Below are positions 1 to 6,550 of a DNA stretch of 15,034 nt, one piece after another. The notes below the pieces were generated by a model. It ran no database searches, was not told the DNA's origin, and worked only from the letters and a program-made list of their open reading frames with translations. The translations under genes were made by a program, and so were the position numbers. The stretch comes from Bacillota bacterium (GTDB lineage Bacteria > Bacillota > Clostridia > Lachnospirales > Lachnospiraceae): the NCBI GenBank assembly GCA_023437365.1, contig JAEZGK010000091.1, positions 1 through 15,034 of the forward strand, read 5' to 3'. Positions within the stretch are counted from its first letter, which is position 1, and every line of letters starts with the position of its first letter.

Positions 1-25
1 ATAGGTTCGAGCCCTATAGGTCCCA
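1..25 (+). tRNA. tRNA, 3' end only (isotype not determinable)
   Basis: The window opens inside a tRNA gene. Visible are a T arm (ATAGG stem, TTCGAGC loop, CCTAT stem at 1-17), the 3' acceptor strand AGGTCCC (18-24) and discriminator A25. The matching 5' acceptor strand, GGGACCT, lies before the window, as does the anticodon, so the amino acid cannot be named. No CCA is encoded. Confidence 0.85.
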
Positions 26-30
26 TTTGT

Positions 31-116
31 GCCGGCGTGGCGGAACTGGCAGACGCACAGGACTTAAAATCCTGCGGGACTAATCTCCCGTACCGGTTCG
101 ATTCCGGTCGCCGGCA
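31..116 (+). tRNA. tRNA-Leu (anticodon UAA)
   Basis: Acceptor strands GCCGGCG (31-37) and CGCCGGC (109-115) pair fully, with discriminator A116. The anticodon arm is CAGGA-CTTAAAA-TCCTG, giving anticodon TAA, which reads UUA/UUG leucine codons. The long variable arm (class II) and the TTCGATT T loop fit tRNA-Leu. CCA is not encoded. It lies only 5 nt after the preceding tRNA, so the two are probably co-transcribed. Confidence 0.96.
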
Positions 117-140
117 TTATTCTATAAAATAGAATAATGC
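114..140 (+). other. Perfect 12-bp hairpin overlapping the tRNA-Leu 3' end
   Basis: GCATTATTCTAT (114-125), loop AAA, then ATAGAATAATGC (129-140) is a perfect inverted repeat. Its first three bases are the last acceptor bases and the discriminator of tRNA-Leu. It is followed by TGTTTTTCTTTAT. It could be a weak terminator or a 3'-trailer structure competing with the acceptor stem. The next tRNA starts 30 nt on with no clear promoter between, so complete termination here is unlikely. Confidence 0.6.
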
Positions 141-170
141 TGTTTTTCTTTATCGTATTCATATTATTGT

Positions 171-244
171 GTGTGCTTAGCTCAGCTGGATAGAGCGTCT
201 GGCTACGGACCAGAAGGTCGGGGGTTCGAATCCTCTAGCACACA
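171..244 (+). tRNA. tRNA-Arg (anticodon ACG)
   Basis: Acceptor strands GTGTGCT (171-177) and AGCACAC (237-243) pair, allowing one T-G pair, and discriminator is A244. The anticodon arm TCTGG-CTACGGA-CCAGA gives ACG. The first base would be deaminated to inosine by TadA, so this tRNA reads CGU/CGC/CGA. The T loop TTCGAAT is canonical. No CCA is encoded. Confidence 0.96.
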
Positions 245-251
245 ATAGGAA

Positions 252-290
252 GTGCATTGTATACATAAGTATACGGTGCACATTTTTTTT
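252..290 (+). terminator. Rho-independent terminator of the first tRNA cluster
   Basis: Thirteen pairs, GTGCATTGTATAC (252-264) with GTATACGGTGCAC (269-281), two of them T-G wobbles, close an ATAA loop and are followed by eight T residues (283-290). This ends the tRNA-Leu/tRNA-Arg transcript. Confidence 0.9.
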
Positions 291-397
291 GCAGCTCTGT
301 GGCAATAGCTAGGGTGAATTTTTTGATTACGGCCTTCTTCGATAATTTATGCGAATTAGACGAATACTTAATTAATCAAATTTTAACATAGTATTTA

Positions 398-426
398 TTT
401 ACTGAATAGCATGCTTGTGCTAGAAT
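398..426 (+). promoter_or_regulatory. Putative sigma-A promoter for the HAAS-domain gene
   Basis: A -35-like TTTACT (398-403), a 17-bp spacer and a -10-like TAGAAT (421-426) with an upstream TG (416-419 region) precede the ribosome site AAAGGAGG (432-439). The -10 lies very close to the ribosome site, so the leader would be short. The boxes are not consensus. Confidence 0.45.
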
Positions 427-451
427 GTAGCAAAGGAGGCAGTCACATTTT

Positions 452-949
452 ATGGATAAAATAGAATTTCTGAATATTTTAAGGGAAGCATTGAGCCAGG
501 AAGTAAATCCTGCAGTAATAGAACAGAACATCCGTTATTACGAACAGTATATCAATTCGACCTCGAAGGAAGAGGAAAATCGTAAGATAACAGAGCTTGG
601 CGATCCGAGATTGATTGCAAAGACAATCATTGAGGCTGAGAAGGCTGCACGTGAAAAGAACGGATATCATGATAATCAGAATAGTAATGGTGCCGGGAGC
701 ACATCATATCAGAAGCAGGAGGCTTCGGATTGGGAACAGAGATGGGAGCAGGAGAATTCGGGTTTTCAGCCCAAGACATTTTTTAATAACCTAAAATGGT
801 ATCATAAGCTAATTATGCTGGTGGCTATTCTTGTGATATTAGTTATCTTTGTTTTTGTCGGCAGATTGATGATAGGGTTTCTGTTCACCTTTGCACCTAT
901 TCTTATTATATTATTATTACTTGGTAACCTTTTCCGTCGCAGACGGTAA
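452..949 (+). CDS. HAAS/DUF1700 domain membrane protein (orphan)
   Basis: This 165-residue protein has an N-terminal HAAS (DUF1700-type) domain at about residues 1-65: FLNILREAL, then a YYEQYI helix, then LGDPRLIAKTI. A polar Gln/Ser/Asn-rich linker (about 66-110) follows, then two closely spaced hydrophobic segments (about 118-137 and 140-160) and a C-terminal RRRR cluster. In Firmicutes such proteins usually sit directly behind a PadR-family repressor gene and are thought to be membrane-associated signalling or adaptor proteins. Here no PadR gene is adjacent: tRNAs lie upstream and a hairpin downstream, so it appears monocistronic. The ATG at 452 follows AAAGGAGG by 12 nt. The biochemical role is unknown. 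The family call rests on the N-terminal pattern and topology. Confidence 0.8.
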   Translation: MDKIEFLNILREALSQEVNPAVIEQNIRYYEQYINSTSKEEENRKITELGDPRLIAKTIIEAEKAAREKNGYHDNQNSNGAGSTSYQKQEASDWEQRWEQENSGFQPKTFFNNLKWYHKLIMLVAILVILVIFVFVGRLMIGFLFTFAPILIILLLLGNLFRRRR

Positions 950-961
950 TATAGACAAAAT

Positions 962-996
962 GAAACGACCGCCAGGGGGAGCCAGGCGGTCGTTTC
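962..996 (+). terminator. Strong GC-rich hairpin after the HAAS gene
   Basis: GAAACGACCGCC (962-973) and GGCGGTCGTTTC (985-996) form a perfect 12-bp stem with an 11-nt purine-rich loop, 13 nt after the stop codon. There is no T tract directly after it on the + strand. It is probably a terminator or an mRNA 3'-end stabiliser. Confidence 0.6.
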
Positions 997-1038
997 GATG
1001 AGGGGAGTATAAATAATTAATAAGGGGTTATATAACGC

Positions 1039-1072
1039 GCTAGGGGGGTTATCCCTAGCACTTTATTATTAT
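1039..1072 (+). terminator. Second hairpin, possible back-up terminator
   Basis: GCTAGGG (1039-1045) pairs with CCCTAGC (1053-1059) around a GGGTTAT loop. ACTTTATTATTATAAT follows, which is T-rich but interrupted. The remaining stretch to 1355 is very AT-rich. It holds a TTATGCATAA palindrome (1173-1182) and a TATAAT-like box (1267-1272) without a convincing -35, and no other gene. Confidence 0.4.
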
Positions 1073-1355
1073 AATACATTGATTTTCATTATGCAATCAT
1101 TATCTTGTAAAATTAAATTTTTCCAGCCAATTGTACAAATAAAAGGTGTGATAAAGCACTTGAATTTTACACTTATGCATAAATGTGCACATAAAAGTTA
1201 AATTTATTTGAAGTAAAATCTTCTTGTATTTGGCATAATTCATGGATTAAGAAAAATACTAAAATATATAATAGAGATATTAGTTTATGAATATTTCAAA
1301 TAAAAAAGCAGATAATAAATATGTAATATCAATTATTATTTATAGGAGGCCATCT

Positions 1356-1676
1356 ATGACAACAAGTAATAATAATTCAAGAAACACTACAGGTACTAGC
1401 AATGATGCCAGAAATGACGCAAGAAATGCTAACACAAGCAGAAATGCGAATACCAGCAATTATACAACAGGAACCAGCCGTAATGCAGCATCAGGTAGCA
1501 GATGTGAAGATTCCTCCAGAAACGATGTAGGAACCTCCAGAAACGATGCAGGCTCCTCCAGAAATGATGCAGGTTCCTCCAGAAATGATGCAGGCTCTTC
1601 CAGAAATACAACCTCTCGTAATACTTCCGGATCAAGCAGATTAAGAGATATGGAAGATATGGAGAATAATTATTAA
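1356..1676 (+). CDS. Low-complexity Ser/Arg/Asn/Asp repeat protein, unknown function
   Basis: I do not recognise a family. The 106-residue product is made almost wholly of S, R, N, T, A, G and D. It begins MTTSNNNSRNTTGTSND and contains a heptad repeat, SRNDAGS or variants (four units at about residues 54-81). It ends with a charged tail, RLRDMEDMENNY. It has no hydrophobic segment or signal peptide, one Cys (CEDS region), and is expected to be disordered and hydrophilic. The start at 1356 is chosen because TAGGAGG (1343-1349) sits at the right distance. An in-frame ATG at 1287 would add 23 residues but has no ribosome site. A hairpin terminator at 1685 makes it a single-gene unit. Possibilities include a spore or surface-associated filler protein or a nucleic-acid-binding disordered protein, but nothing in the sequence decides. 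Confidence 0.65.
   Translation: MTTSNNNSRNTTGTSNDARNDARNANTSRNANTSNYTTGTSRNAASGSRCEDSSRNDVGTSRNDAGSSRNDAGSSRNDAGSSRNTTSRNTSGSSRLRDMEDMENNY
1515..1598 (+). repeat. Four tandem 21-bp coding repeats (SRNDAGS heptads)
   Basis: Units start at 1515, 1536, 1557 and 1578. Each is 21 bp (TCC AGA AAY GAT GYA GGN WCY pattern) with only a few, mostly silent, differences. Degenerate SRN units flank both sides. The near identity at DNA level suggests recent expansion by slippage or unequal exchange, so copy number may vary between strains. Confidence 0.9.
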
Positions 1677-1684
1677 TTAAAAAT

Positions 1685-1712
1685 AAAGGTCAGCAAATCA
1701 GCTGACCTTTAC
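1685..1712 (+). terminator. Intrinsic terminator after the repeat protein
   Basis: AAAGGTCAGC (1685-1694), loop AAATCA, GCTGACCTTT (1701-1710): a perfect 10-bp stem 8 nt after the TAA stop, ending in TTT. The symmetric A/T ends mean it could also act on the opposite strand. Confidence 0.75.
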
Positions 1713-1767
1713 ATATGTCTAAAAACATTCATATACAAAATCGTGAGCAGACTTTTATTGTCTGAAT

Positions 1768-1777
1768 ATGATATAAG
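1768..1777 (+). promoter_or_regulatory. Possible extended -10 element before the rhodanese gene
   Basis: TGATATAAG (TG at 1769-1770, TATAAG at 1772-1777) lies 35 nt before the rhodanese start. No good -35 box is seen at 16-18 bp. A small hairpin, CAGAC/GTCTG (1748-1764), overlaps the region where a -35 would be. Confidence 0.3.
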
Positions 1778-1812
1778 AGAGAAGATTTTATATAAAAGGT
1801 GGTGTGAATGGA

Positions 1813-2118
1813 ATGTCCTTTGATACCATACGCACTAATGATATAGAAAAATACATTGGCCGGCCTGATGTATTTATTATCGATTTAAGGGAGCAGAGCG
1901 AGTATAATATGGGCCATATTCCGGGTGCAATTAATATTCCTTATGAGGAGCTTGACAGTTATGCAGGCAATTTACCTAAGGGTCTGCTGATTTTTTATTG
2001 TGATCGAGGCAATATCAGCCTGATGGCCGCAAGAGACTTAGCAAAGTATAATTATTATATGAAAAGTTTGTATGGAGGATTACGTGCCTATCATGGTAAA
2101 TTGGAGAAAAGTATATAG
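1813..2118 (+). CDS. Single-domain rhodanese-like sulfurtransferase
   Basis: Rhodanese domains carry sulfane sulfur as a persulfide on an active-site cysteine. Single-domain forms of this size (101 residues, about 100 usual) act in sulfur trafficking or cyanide/thiol detoxification in the cytosol. Seen here are the DLREQSEYNMGHIPGAINIP block (residues 24-43) and the active-site loop FYCDRGNIS with Cys63, matching the CxxGxxS pattern of active rhodaneses. LYGGLRAYHGK near the C-terminus is also typical. No signal peptide is present, so it is cytosolic. The ATG at 1813 is preferred because AAAGGTGG (1795-1802) lies 10 nt upstream. The alternative GTG at 1804 would be almost on top of that site. 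It is a lone gene; its sulfur donor and acceptor cannot be inferred from the neighbours. Confidence 0.88.
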   Translation: MSFDTIRTNDIEKYIGRPDVFIIDLREQSEYNMGHIPGAINIPYEELDSYAGNLPKGLLIFYCDRGNISLMAARDLAKYNYYMKSLYGGLRAYHGKLEKSI

Positions 2119-2174
2119 TTTCTTATTGGCCTCAATCAAGCATAGATGAATCGAAAAGGCATTGATTAATCGTA

Positions 2175-2241
2175 TATGAAAAGTACCTATTTGCGGTAAG
2201 TTAAGTATTAATAGCGACTACAAAGTAAGGTACTTTTCATA
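2175..2241. repeat. 14-bp inverted repeat with a 39-nt spacer
   Basis: TATGAAAAGTACCT (2175-2188) and AGGTACTTTTCATA (2228-2241) are perfect inverted copies in the gap between the rhodanese gene and the next ORF. It could be a long-loop terminator for the rhodanese gene, the ends of a small mobile-element remnant, or a paired operator. No T tract follows the second arm. Confidence 0.75.
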
Positions 2242-2272
2242 CATATTTCATACTTCGCGTAATCTATGAATT

Positions 2273-2500
2273 ATGAATCGGGCTTTCATAAGTATGGTCA
2301 GCAGAGATATCAGAGAAGGAATTAATCATTACTCCGGATCGAAAGAGATTATTAAATTAATAAATGAGAAGGTTAGGAAAGAAAATCCGACCAATTGGAG
2401 CAGGAAGTTTTTACGTCGTAAAAATGGTATTATCAATATTAATGTCAGTTTAGAAGTTGAAAAATCTATTCAATATATAAACTTAACAGTACGCATATAG
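2273..2500 (+). CDS. Doubtful small ORF (75 aa), possible gene remnant
   Basis: I do not recognise the product. It is basic and Ile/Asn-rich (starting MNRAFISMVSRDIREG) with no membrane segment or motif. There is no ribosome site before the ATG at 2273, and an in-frame TGA lies just 6 nt upstream. After the TAG stop (2498-2500) the same frame stays open for another 31 codons to a TAG at 2594-2596, with protein-like composition (WNDGTYKAAWNEE). That pattern fits either a chance ORF or a decayed gene broken by a nonsense mutation. Its position next to an inverted repeat also suggests a remnant. Low confidence that it is expressed. Confidence 0.25.
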   Translation: MNRAFISMVSRDIREGINHYSGSKEIIKLINEKVRKENPTNWSRKFLRRKNGIININVSLEVEKSIQYINLTVRI

Positions 2501-2633
2501 GACAACCAGGTAAATATAGCAGAAGATGTAGAAAATGGCTGTTGGAATGACGGAACCTACAAGGCTGCCTGGAATGAAGAGATTGCCACCTATTAGCTTA
2601 GGAAAGAATTTATACGTTCCTGTAGAAACGTTC

Positions 2634-2662
2634 TTATCATTTTGCCTGTGATGTGTTATACT
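2634..2662 (+). promoter_or_regulatory. Candidate upstream promoter for the rRNA methyltransferase gene
   Basis: TTATCA (2634-2639), a 17-bp spacer and TATACT (2657-2662) with an extended TG at 2654-2655. It lies about 110 nt before the methyltransferase start, upstream of a second, closer promoter. Confidence 0.45.
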
Positions 2663-2702
2663 TTAACCGAATATTATTGTGTCCTCAGAGTCGATGGCAT
2701 TT

Positions 2703-2730
2703 TTGATTTATAAAGGATTGGTGATATAAT
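2703..2730 (+). promoter_or_regulatory. Promoter of the rRNA methyltransferase gene
   Basis: TTGATT (2703-2708), a 16-bp spacer, and TATAAT (2725-2730) preceded by an extended TG (2722-2723). The transcript start would be near 2737, giving a leader of about 37 nt before the ATG at 2774. Confidence 0.65.
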
Positions 2731-2773
2731 AATACGCAGGAAAATAAAAAGCGATAAGCGCTCGGAGGTATAA

Positions 2774-3934
2774 ATGAAAAATTTTGAATATGTTTCACCC
2801 TGTCATTTCGGTCTGGAAGCTGTGTTGAAACGTGAACTGACTGATCTGGGTTTTGAAATAACCAAGGTAGAGGATGGCAAGGTCTCTTATACGGGAGATG
2901 AAAGTACCTGTGCCAGGGCAAATGTGTTTCTTAGGACAACGGAACGGGTCTTACTGAAGGTAGGTGCTTTCCGAGCAGAAACCTTTGATGAATTGTTTGA
3001 GAAGACTAAGCAGCTTCCCTGGGAGGAGTATCTCCCTAAGGATGCGAAATTCTGGGTAGCAAAGGCTAACTCGGTTAATAGTAAGCTGTTCAGCCCATCA
3101 GATATTCAATCTATCATGAAGAAAGCAATTGTTGAGAGGATGAAGCCAAAGCATAAGATCGAATGGTTTGAAGAAAATGGCGCCTCCTATCCAATCAGAG
3201 TTACCATTCTTAAGGATGAGGTTACGGTATGTATTGATACCTCGGGTGAGTCCCTGCATAAAAGAGGATACCGGAGGCTGACCAGTAAGGCTCCGATCAC
3301 AGAGACCCTTGCTGCAGCTTTAATCCTGCTTACACCATGGAATAAAGACCGTATCCTGGTTGATCCCTTCTGCGGCAGCGGAACAATACCGATTGAAGCA
3401 GCATTGATTGGTGCGAATGTGGCACCCGGTATCAATCGAAGCTTTTTGGCAGAAAGCTGGAGTGATATACTGCCAAGGAAGAGCTGGGAGCAGGCAAAGC
3501 AGGAAGCAAACGACTTGGTTCGTAAGGATATTGAGATGACAATTCAGGGATATGACCTGGACGGTGAGATTATCAAAGCAGCCAGACAGAATGCAAGATG
3601 GGCGGGAGTGGATCAGCATATTCATTTTCAACAGAAGCCTATGCGCGAACTGAGCAGCAGTAAGAAATATGGTTTTATCATTACCAATCCGCCTTATGGA
3701 GAGCGTTTGGAGGACAAGAAGGAGCTTCCGGAGCTTTATAAGGATATGGGTAAAGTGTTCAGTGCACTTGATTCCTGGTCCTACTATATTATTACGGGAT
3801 ATGAGGATGCTCAGAAATATATCGGCAGACAGGCAGATAAAAACAGAAAGATTTACAACGGTATGATGAAGACTTACTTCTATCAGTATATGGGACCGAA
3901 GCCGCCGAAACCGAAAATGGAAGTGAAGGAGTAA
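2774..3934 (+). CDS. THUMP-domain class I SAM-dependent rRNA methyltransferase (RlmL N-half/YpsC type)
   Basis: The 386-residue product matches the COG0116 family, the single-domain relatives of the N-terminal half of E. coli RlmL, which methylates guanine N2 in 23S rRNA. Residues 1-155 form the ferredoxin-like and THUMP RNA-binding part (starts NFEYVSPCHFGLEAVLKREL). The Rossmann methyltransferase follows, with SAM motif DPFCGSGT beginning at Asp197 and catalytic motif IV NPPYGER at residues 305-311. The spacing and length are typical of the Bacillus YpsC-like proteins. The C-terminal tail is Pro/Lys-rich (PKPPKPKMEVKE). GGAGG (2764-2768) sets the ATG at 2774. It is a single-gene unit ended by the large hairpin at 3935. 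The target base is inferred from the family, since such proteins were formerly annotated as N6-adenine DNA methylases. Confidence 0.92.
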   Translation: MKNFEYVSPCHFGLEAVLKRELTDLGFEITKVEDGKVSYTGDESTCARANVFLRTTERVLLKVGAFRAETFDELFEKTKQLPWEEYLPKDAKFWVAKANSVNSKLFSPSDIQSIMKKAIVERMKPKHKIEWFEENGASYPIRVTILKDEVTVCIDTSGESLHKRGYRRLTSKAPITETLAAALILLTPWNKDRILVDPFCGSGTIPIEAALIGANVAPGINRSFLAESWSDILPRKSWEQAKQEANDLVRKDIEMTIQGYDLDGEIIKAARQNARWAGVDQHIHFQQKPMRELSSSKKYGFIITNPPYGERLEDKKELPELYKDMGKVFSALDSWSYYIITGYEDAQKYIGRQADKNRKIYNGMMKTYFYQYMGPKPPKPKMEVKE

Positions 3935-4041
3935 AAAAGATGTTGTGAAGCAGCTAATTTCCTGAGGTGGTCTCACAAAGTTAGATTTACGGTCAAACTT
4001 TGTGGGACCAGTTCATTCAGTGCTGCTTGGCAACATCTTTT
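3935..4041. terminator. Large nested hairpin between convergent genes (bidirectional terminator)
   Basis: Three stems nest in order. AAAAGATGTTG (3935-3945) pairs with CAACATCTTTT (4031-4041). AAGCAGC (3948-3954) pairs with GCTGCTT (4022-4028). TGGTCTCACAAAGTT (3968-3982) pairs with AACTTTGTGGGACCA (3996-4010), with one T-G wobble. The + strand ends in TTTTATT and the - strand ends in TTTTTT, so it can terminate both the methyltransferase gene and the opposing hydrolase gene. It starts one base after the methyltransferase stop. Confidence 0.8.
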
Positions 4042-4065
4042 ATTATGTAAAAGAATTTACAATAT

Positions 4066-4986
4066 TTATATGCGTTTCGATATCCACTGCTGTATATCAG
4101 AGAATACCTCTTCGTTATTTAATTCATTTAAAAGCTCATGGCGACATTCCGGGTAGAGCTTTGAGGTGACATTGGAAAAACCAAGTTTTTTAAGTACGGA
4201 CAGATATTTCTGCACATCCTTGCCATACCCGCCTACGGGATCTTTCTCCCCGCTGATGATATACAAAGGCATTTCCTTCTTAGTAAGCTTTATCATGCTT
4301 CTTTTGGAGGAATGCTGCGTCAGTTTTAATAAATCATGATAGAATGCTGCTGTACAGGTGAAACCGCAGTATGGATCATGCATGTAGGCACCTACAATCG
4401 GATTGCTTCTGGAGAGCCAGTCGAAAGCTGTCCTGGTGGATAATGAGGTATATTTCTTTCCGCCGAACATGAGATTGCTTAAGAATGGAGAAATATGCTT
4501 CGGACCTTTAAAGTACACAATAAGAGAGGCCAAAAGCAGACCAGCATTTGTCATAAGCATTGGAGGAAAGGGAGTACCGCAGATGATGACTCCATGATAC
4601 TTTTCATAGGATTGAATGACATTTCTGGCAATGATAGAGCCCATACTGTGACCAAATAAGAAGAATTTTGATGCTCTATTATTAGACTCAATATATTCAC
4701 TTACGGAGATTACATCGTCTATTACCAGCTGATCACCTTTGTCACTGCTAAAAAATCCTAACTCACTGAGCTTTTTGTCTGTACCGTGACCCCTGTGATC
4801 GTAAATGAAGACATCAAAACCGTTTTTAACCAAGTATTCTGCAAACGTCTGATAGCGTTTCTGATGCTCTGCCATACCATGCAGAATTAGGACGCTTGCT
4901 TTTGGCCGTTTGAGGCAAACATAATTGGTCAGCTTTATTACGTAACCATCCTTTTGCTTGATTGAGATGTAATTCATGTCGCTCAT
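4066..4986 (-). CDS. Alpha/beta hydrolase, monoacylglycerol lipase/lysophospholipase type
   Basis: A 306-residue serine hydrolase of the Hydrolase_4 (monoglyceride lipase) family, expected to cleave ester bonds of monoacylglycerols or lysophospholipids. Seen are the oxyanion-region motif LHGMAEHQKRY (residues 35-45), the RGHGTD segment (65-70), the nucleophile elbow GHSMGS with Ser114, the acid Asp249 (SGEKDPVGGYG) and the catalytic His283 (CRHELLNE). The complete triad means it should be active. A mobile lid segment probably lies at about residues 140-215. There is no signal peptide, so it is cytosolic or membrane-peripheral. The start at 4986 has AAAGGAG 11 nt upstream and a closer GAGGAA; a second Met three codons in is also possible. 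It is transcribed alone from the promoter at 5042-5070. The physiological substrate is not shown by the context. Confidence 0.9.
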   Translation of the reverse strand: MSDMNYISIKQKDGYVIKLTNYVCLKRPKASVLILHGMAEHQKRYQTFAEYLVKNGFDVFIYDHRGHGTDKKLSELGFFSSDKGDQLVIDDVISVSEYIESNNRASKFFLFGHSMGSIIARNVIQSYEKYHGVIICGTPFPPMLMTNAGLLLASLIVYFKGPKHISPFLSNLMFGGKKYTSLSTRTAFDWLSRSNPIVGAYMHDPYCGFTCTAAFYHDLLKLTQHSSKRSMIKLTKKEMPLYIISGEKDPVGGYGKDVQKYLSVLKKLGFSNVTSKLYPECRHELLNELNNEEVFSDIQQWISKRI

Positions 4987-5041
4987 TTCCTCATAATCTC
5001 CTTTGTTAGAGTTAAGAAAAAGCAGTTATTTATTCATTTTT

Positions 5042-5070
5042 ATTATATCTGTAAAATAGGTAAAATGCAA
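5042..5070 (-). promoter_or_regulatory. Promoter of the alpha/beta hydrolase gene
   Basis: Read on the - strand: TTGCAT (5070-5065), a 17-bp spacer, TATAAT (5047-5042). Initiation would be near 5035, leaving a leader of about 50 nt before the start at 4986. Confidence 0.7.
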
Positions 5071-5132
5071 CAAGGAAGAAAGGAAAAACACCCCATAAAT
5101 CTACATATTTAGATAGTTGTTCTAAAAATAAG

Positions 5133-5161
5133 TTGTGAATATTGGAATATTATTATATAAT
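5133..5161 (+). promoter_or_regulatory. Promoter of the amidase-rdgB-yfcE operon
   Basis: TTGTGA (5133-5138), a 17-bp spacer and TATAAT (5156-5161), about 60 nt before the amidase start. It is divergent from the hydrolase promoter, with about 60 bp between the two -35 boxes, so the regions could share a regulator. Confidence 0.65.
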
Positions 5162-5220
5162 TTATATATTATCGGAGATATAATATCGAAACGTGTAAAT
5201 AAAACCCGAGGGGATTGCCA

Positions 5221-6492
5221 ATGGATAAATTGTTACTGAAAAAAGCCGCAGTTCAAAGCATTGCACTTATGGTAGCAGTGGTTAGCTCTTCTTTTGCTCT
5301 GCAGCAATACCAGGCCGTATCAATCTCAGCTAATGACGAAATAATGAAAAGTAATATCAATTCGTACGTACTGGCAGGATTAGTTCCATTAAAAGATATC
5401 AGCCTTCCGGAGATACCGGAGCAGCAGGAAGCTATGAAGGTGTTTCCCTTGGCGACGAACCTGACAGAACTCGAAGCGCAGATTGATGAAGACATCAAGG
5501 AAAAACTAAGTGAGAATTTTTTGGTCATCAGAAAGCCGGAGGTGGACAGTTCCTCCATGACCTTGAAGGATTTATATGTTAATCATAGTATAGAGCTAGA
5601 TATGACTGGAGTAAGGGAACATGACATAACCAGTAATATGATACTTAGAGTTAGAGGAACTGAATTCTATAAGGGAGACCCTCAATATAAAGAAATCGTA
5701 ACACTGGAGACAGAGGAGGACGGAGCTGCAAAGGAGGTTATCACAAAGGATTATGGTACGGATCTTTGTCATAATATTATAGTGACAGCAGAGCAGGCTG
5801 CTGATACCGGGTCTTACCATGTCCGACTTCTTTTAGAGCTTGATACAGTTTATGCTTATTTTGTTTATGAGGATACGAATTATTTCTATATAGATTTGAG
5901 AAGACCCTCCGAGGTATATGACAAGATACTGGTCATTGATGCGGGGCATGGGGGTAAGGATGCAGGTGCACTCTCCGGGGATAAACAAATCTATGAGAAA
6001 AATATTAACCTTGGTATAGTGACACAGCTAAAGGAACTTCTGGATCAGGAGAATATTAAGGTTTATTATACCAGAACCGAGGATAATACGGTATTCTTAA
6101 GACCCAGGGTAACCTTGGCCAATTCTGTCGACAGTGATTACTTTATCAGTATCCATTGTAATACCAGCGACGTTACCTATCCTAACGGTACAGAAGTACT
6201 GTATTATGATAATAACTTTAAAGGTGTTCCGGCTAGTAGTCTTGCTGAGGTTTTCTCTGAGGAGATTGATGAAAGTACCGAGCTAAAGACGCGCGGTATC
6301 CTGTTAAAACAGATGGGAGATATCTTCATAATGGATAAGGCAGAGGTGCCGACCATTTTGATTGAGGCGGGCTATCTGTCCAATTCCGGTGATCTGAGTT
6401 ATTTGAACAATCCGGAGATGCAGAAGGCGATTGCAAAAGGTATATATAACGGCATTATGAGGACATACGAGGAGCTTCCTGCAAAGAAATAA
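5221..6492 (+). CDS. Exported N-acetylmuramoyl-L-alanine amidase (Amidase_3, zinc)
   Basis: Peptidoglycan hydrolase cutting the MurNAc-L-Ala amide bond outside the cell. The 423-residue protein starts with a Lys-containing N-terminus and hydrophobic segment (about 8-28), a signal peptide or membrane anchor. A variable region (about 40-230) of mainly predicted beta structure follows, perhaps an AMIN-like wall-targeting domain. The C-terminal catalytic Amidase_3 domain (about 235-420) carries DAGHGGKDAG with zinc ligand His243, ligand Glu259 (YEKN), ligand His312 (SIHCN) and catalytic Glu382 (LIEAGYLSN). All key residues are present. The ATG at 5221 follows GAGGGG (5208-5213) by 7 nt. An upstream in-frame TTG at 5215 is less likely. 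It is first in an operon with rdgB and a phosphodiesterase, with no obvious functional link. It may act in cell separation, germination or sporulation. Confidence 0.92.
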   Translation: MDKLLLKKAAVQSIALMVAVVSSSFALQQYQAVSISANDEIMKSNINSYVLAGLVPLKDISLPEIPEQQEAMKVFPLATNLTELEAQIDEDIKEKLSENFLVIRKPEVDSSSMTLKDLYVNHSIELDMTGVREHDITSNMILRVRGTEFYKGDPQYKEIVTLETEEDGAAKEVITKDYGTDLCHNIIVTAEQAADTGSYHVRLLLELDTVYAYFVYEDTNYFYIDLRRPSEVYDKILVIDAGHGGKDAGALSGDKQIYEKNINLGIVTQLKELLDQENIKVYYTRTEDNTVFLRPRVTLANSVDSDYFISIHCNTSDVTYPNGTEVLYYDNNFKGVPASSLAEVFSEEIDESTELKTRGILLKQMGDIFIMDKAEVPTILIEAGYLSNSGDLSYLNNPEMQKAIAKGIYNGIMRTYEELPAKK

Positions 6493-6550
6493 TCTATTTC
6501 CACTCAAACAGGAAAAATCCTTATACAACATGGGAGTATCTGGAGGAACA

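Noticed and set aside
1287..1355. N-terminal extension of the SRNDAGS protein from the ATG at 1287
   Set aside because: There is no ribosome site before it, and the internal ATG at 1356 has a strong TAGGAGG at the proper distance.
3320..3976. 218-residue reverse-strand ORF opposite the methyltransferase
   Set aside because: It lies almost entirely antisense to a well-supported gene, lacks a family resemblance and has Cys/His/Ser-rich shadow composition.
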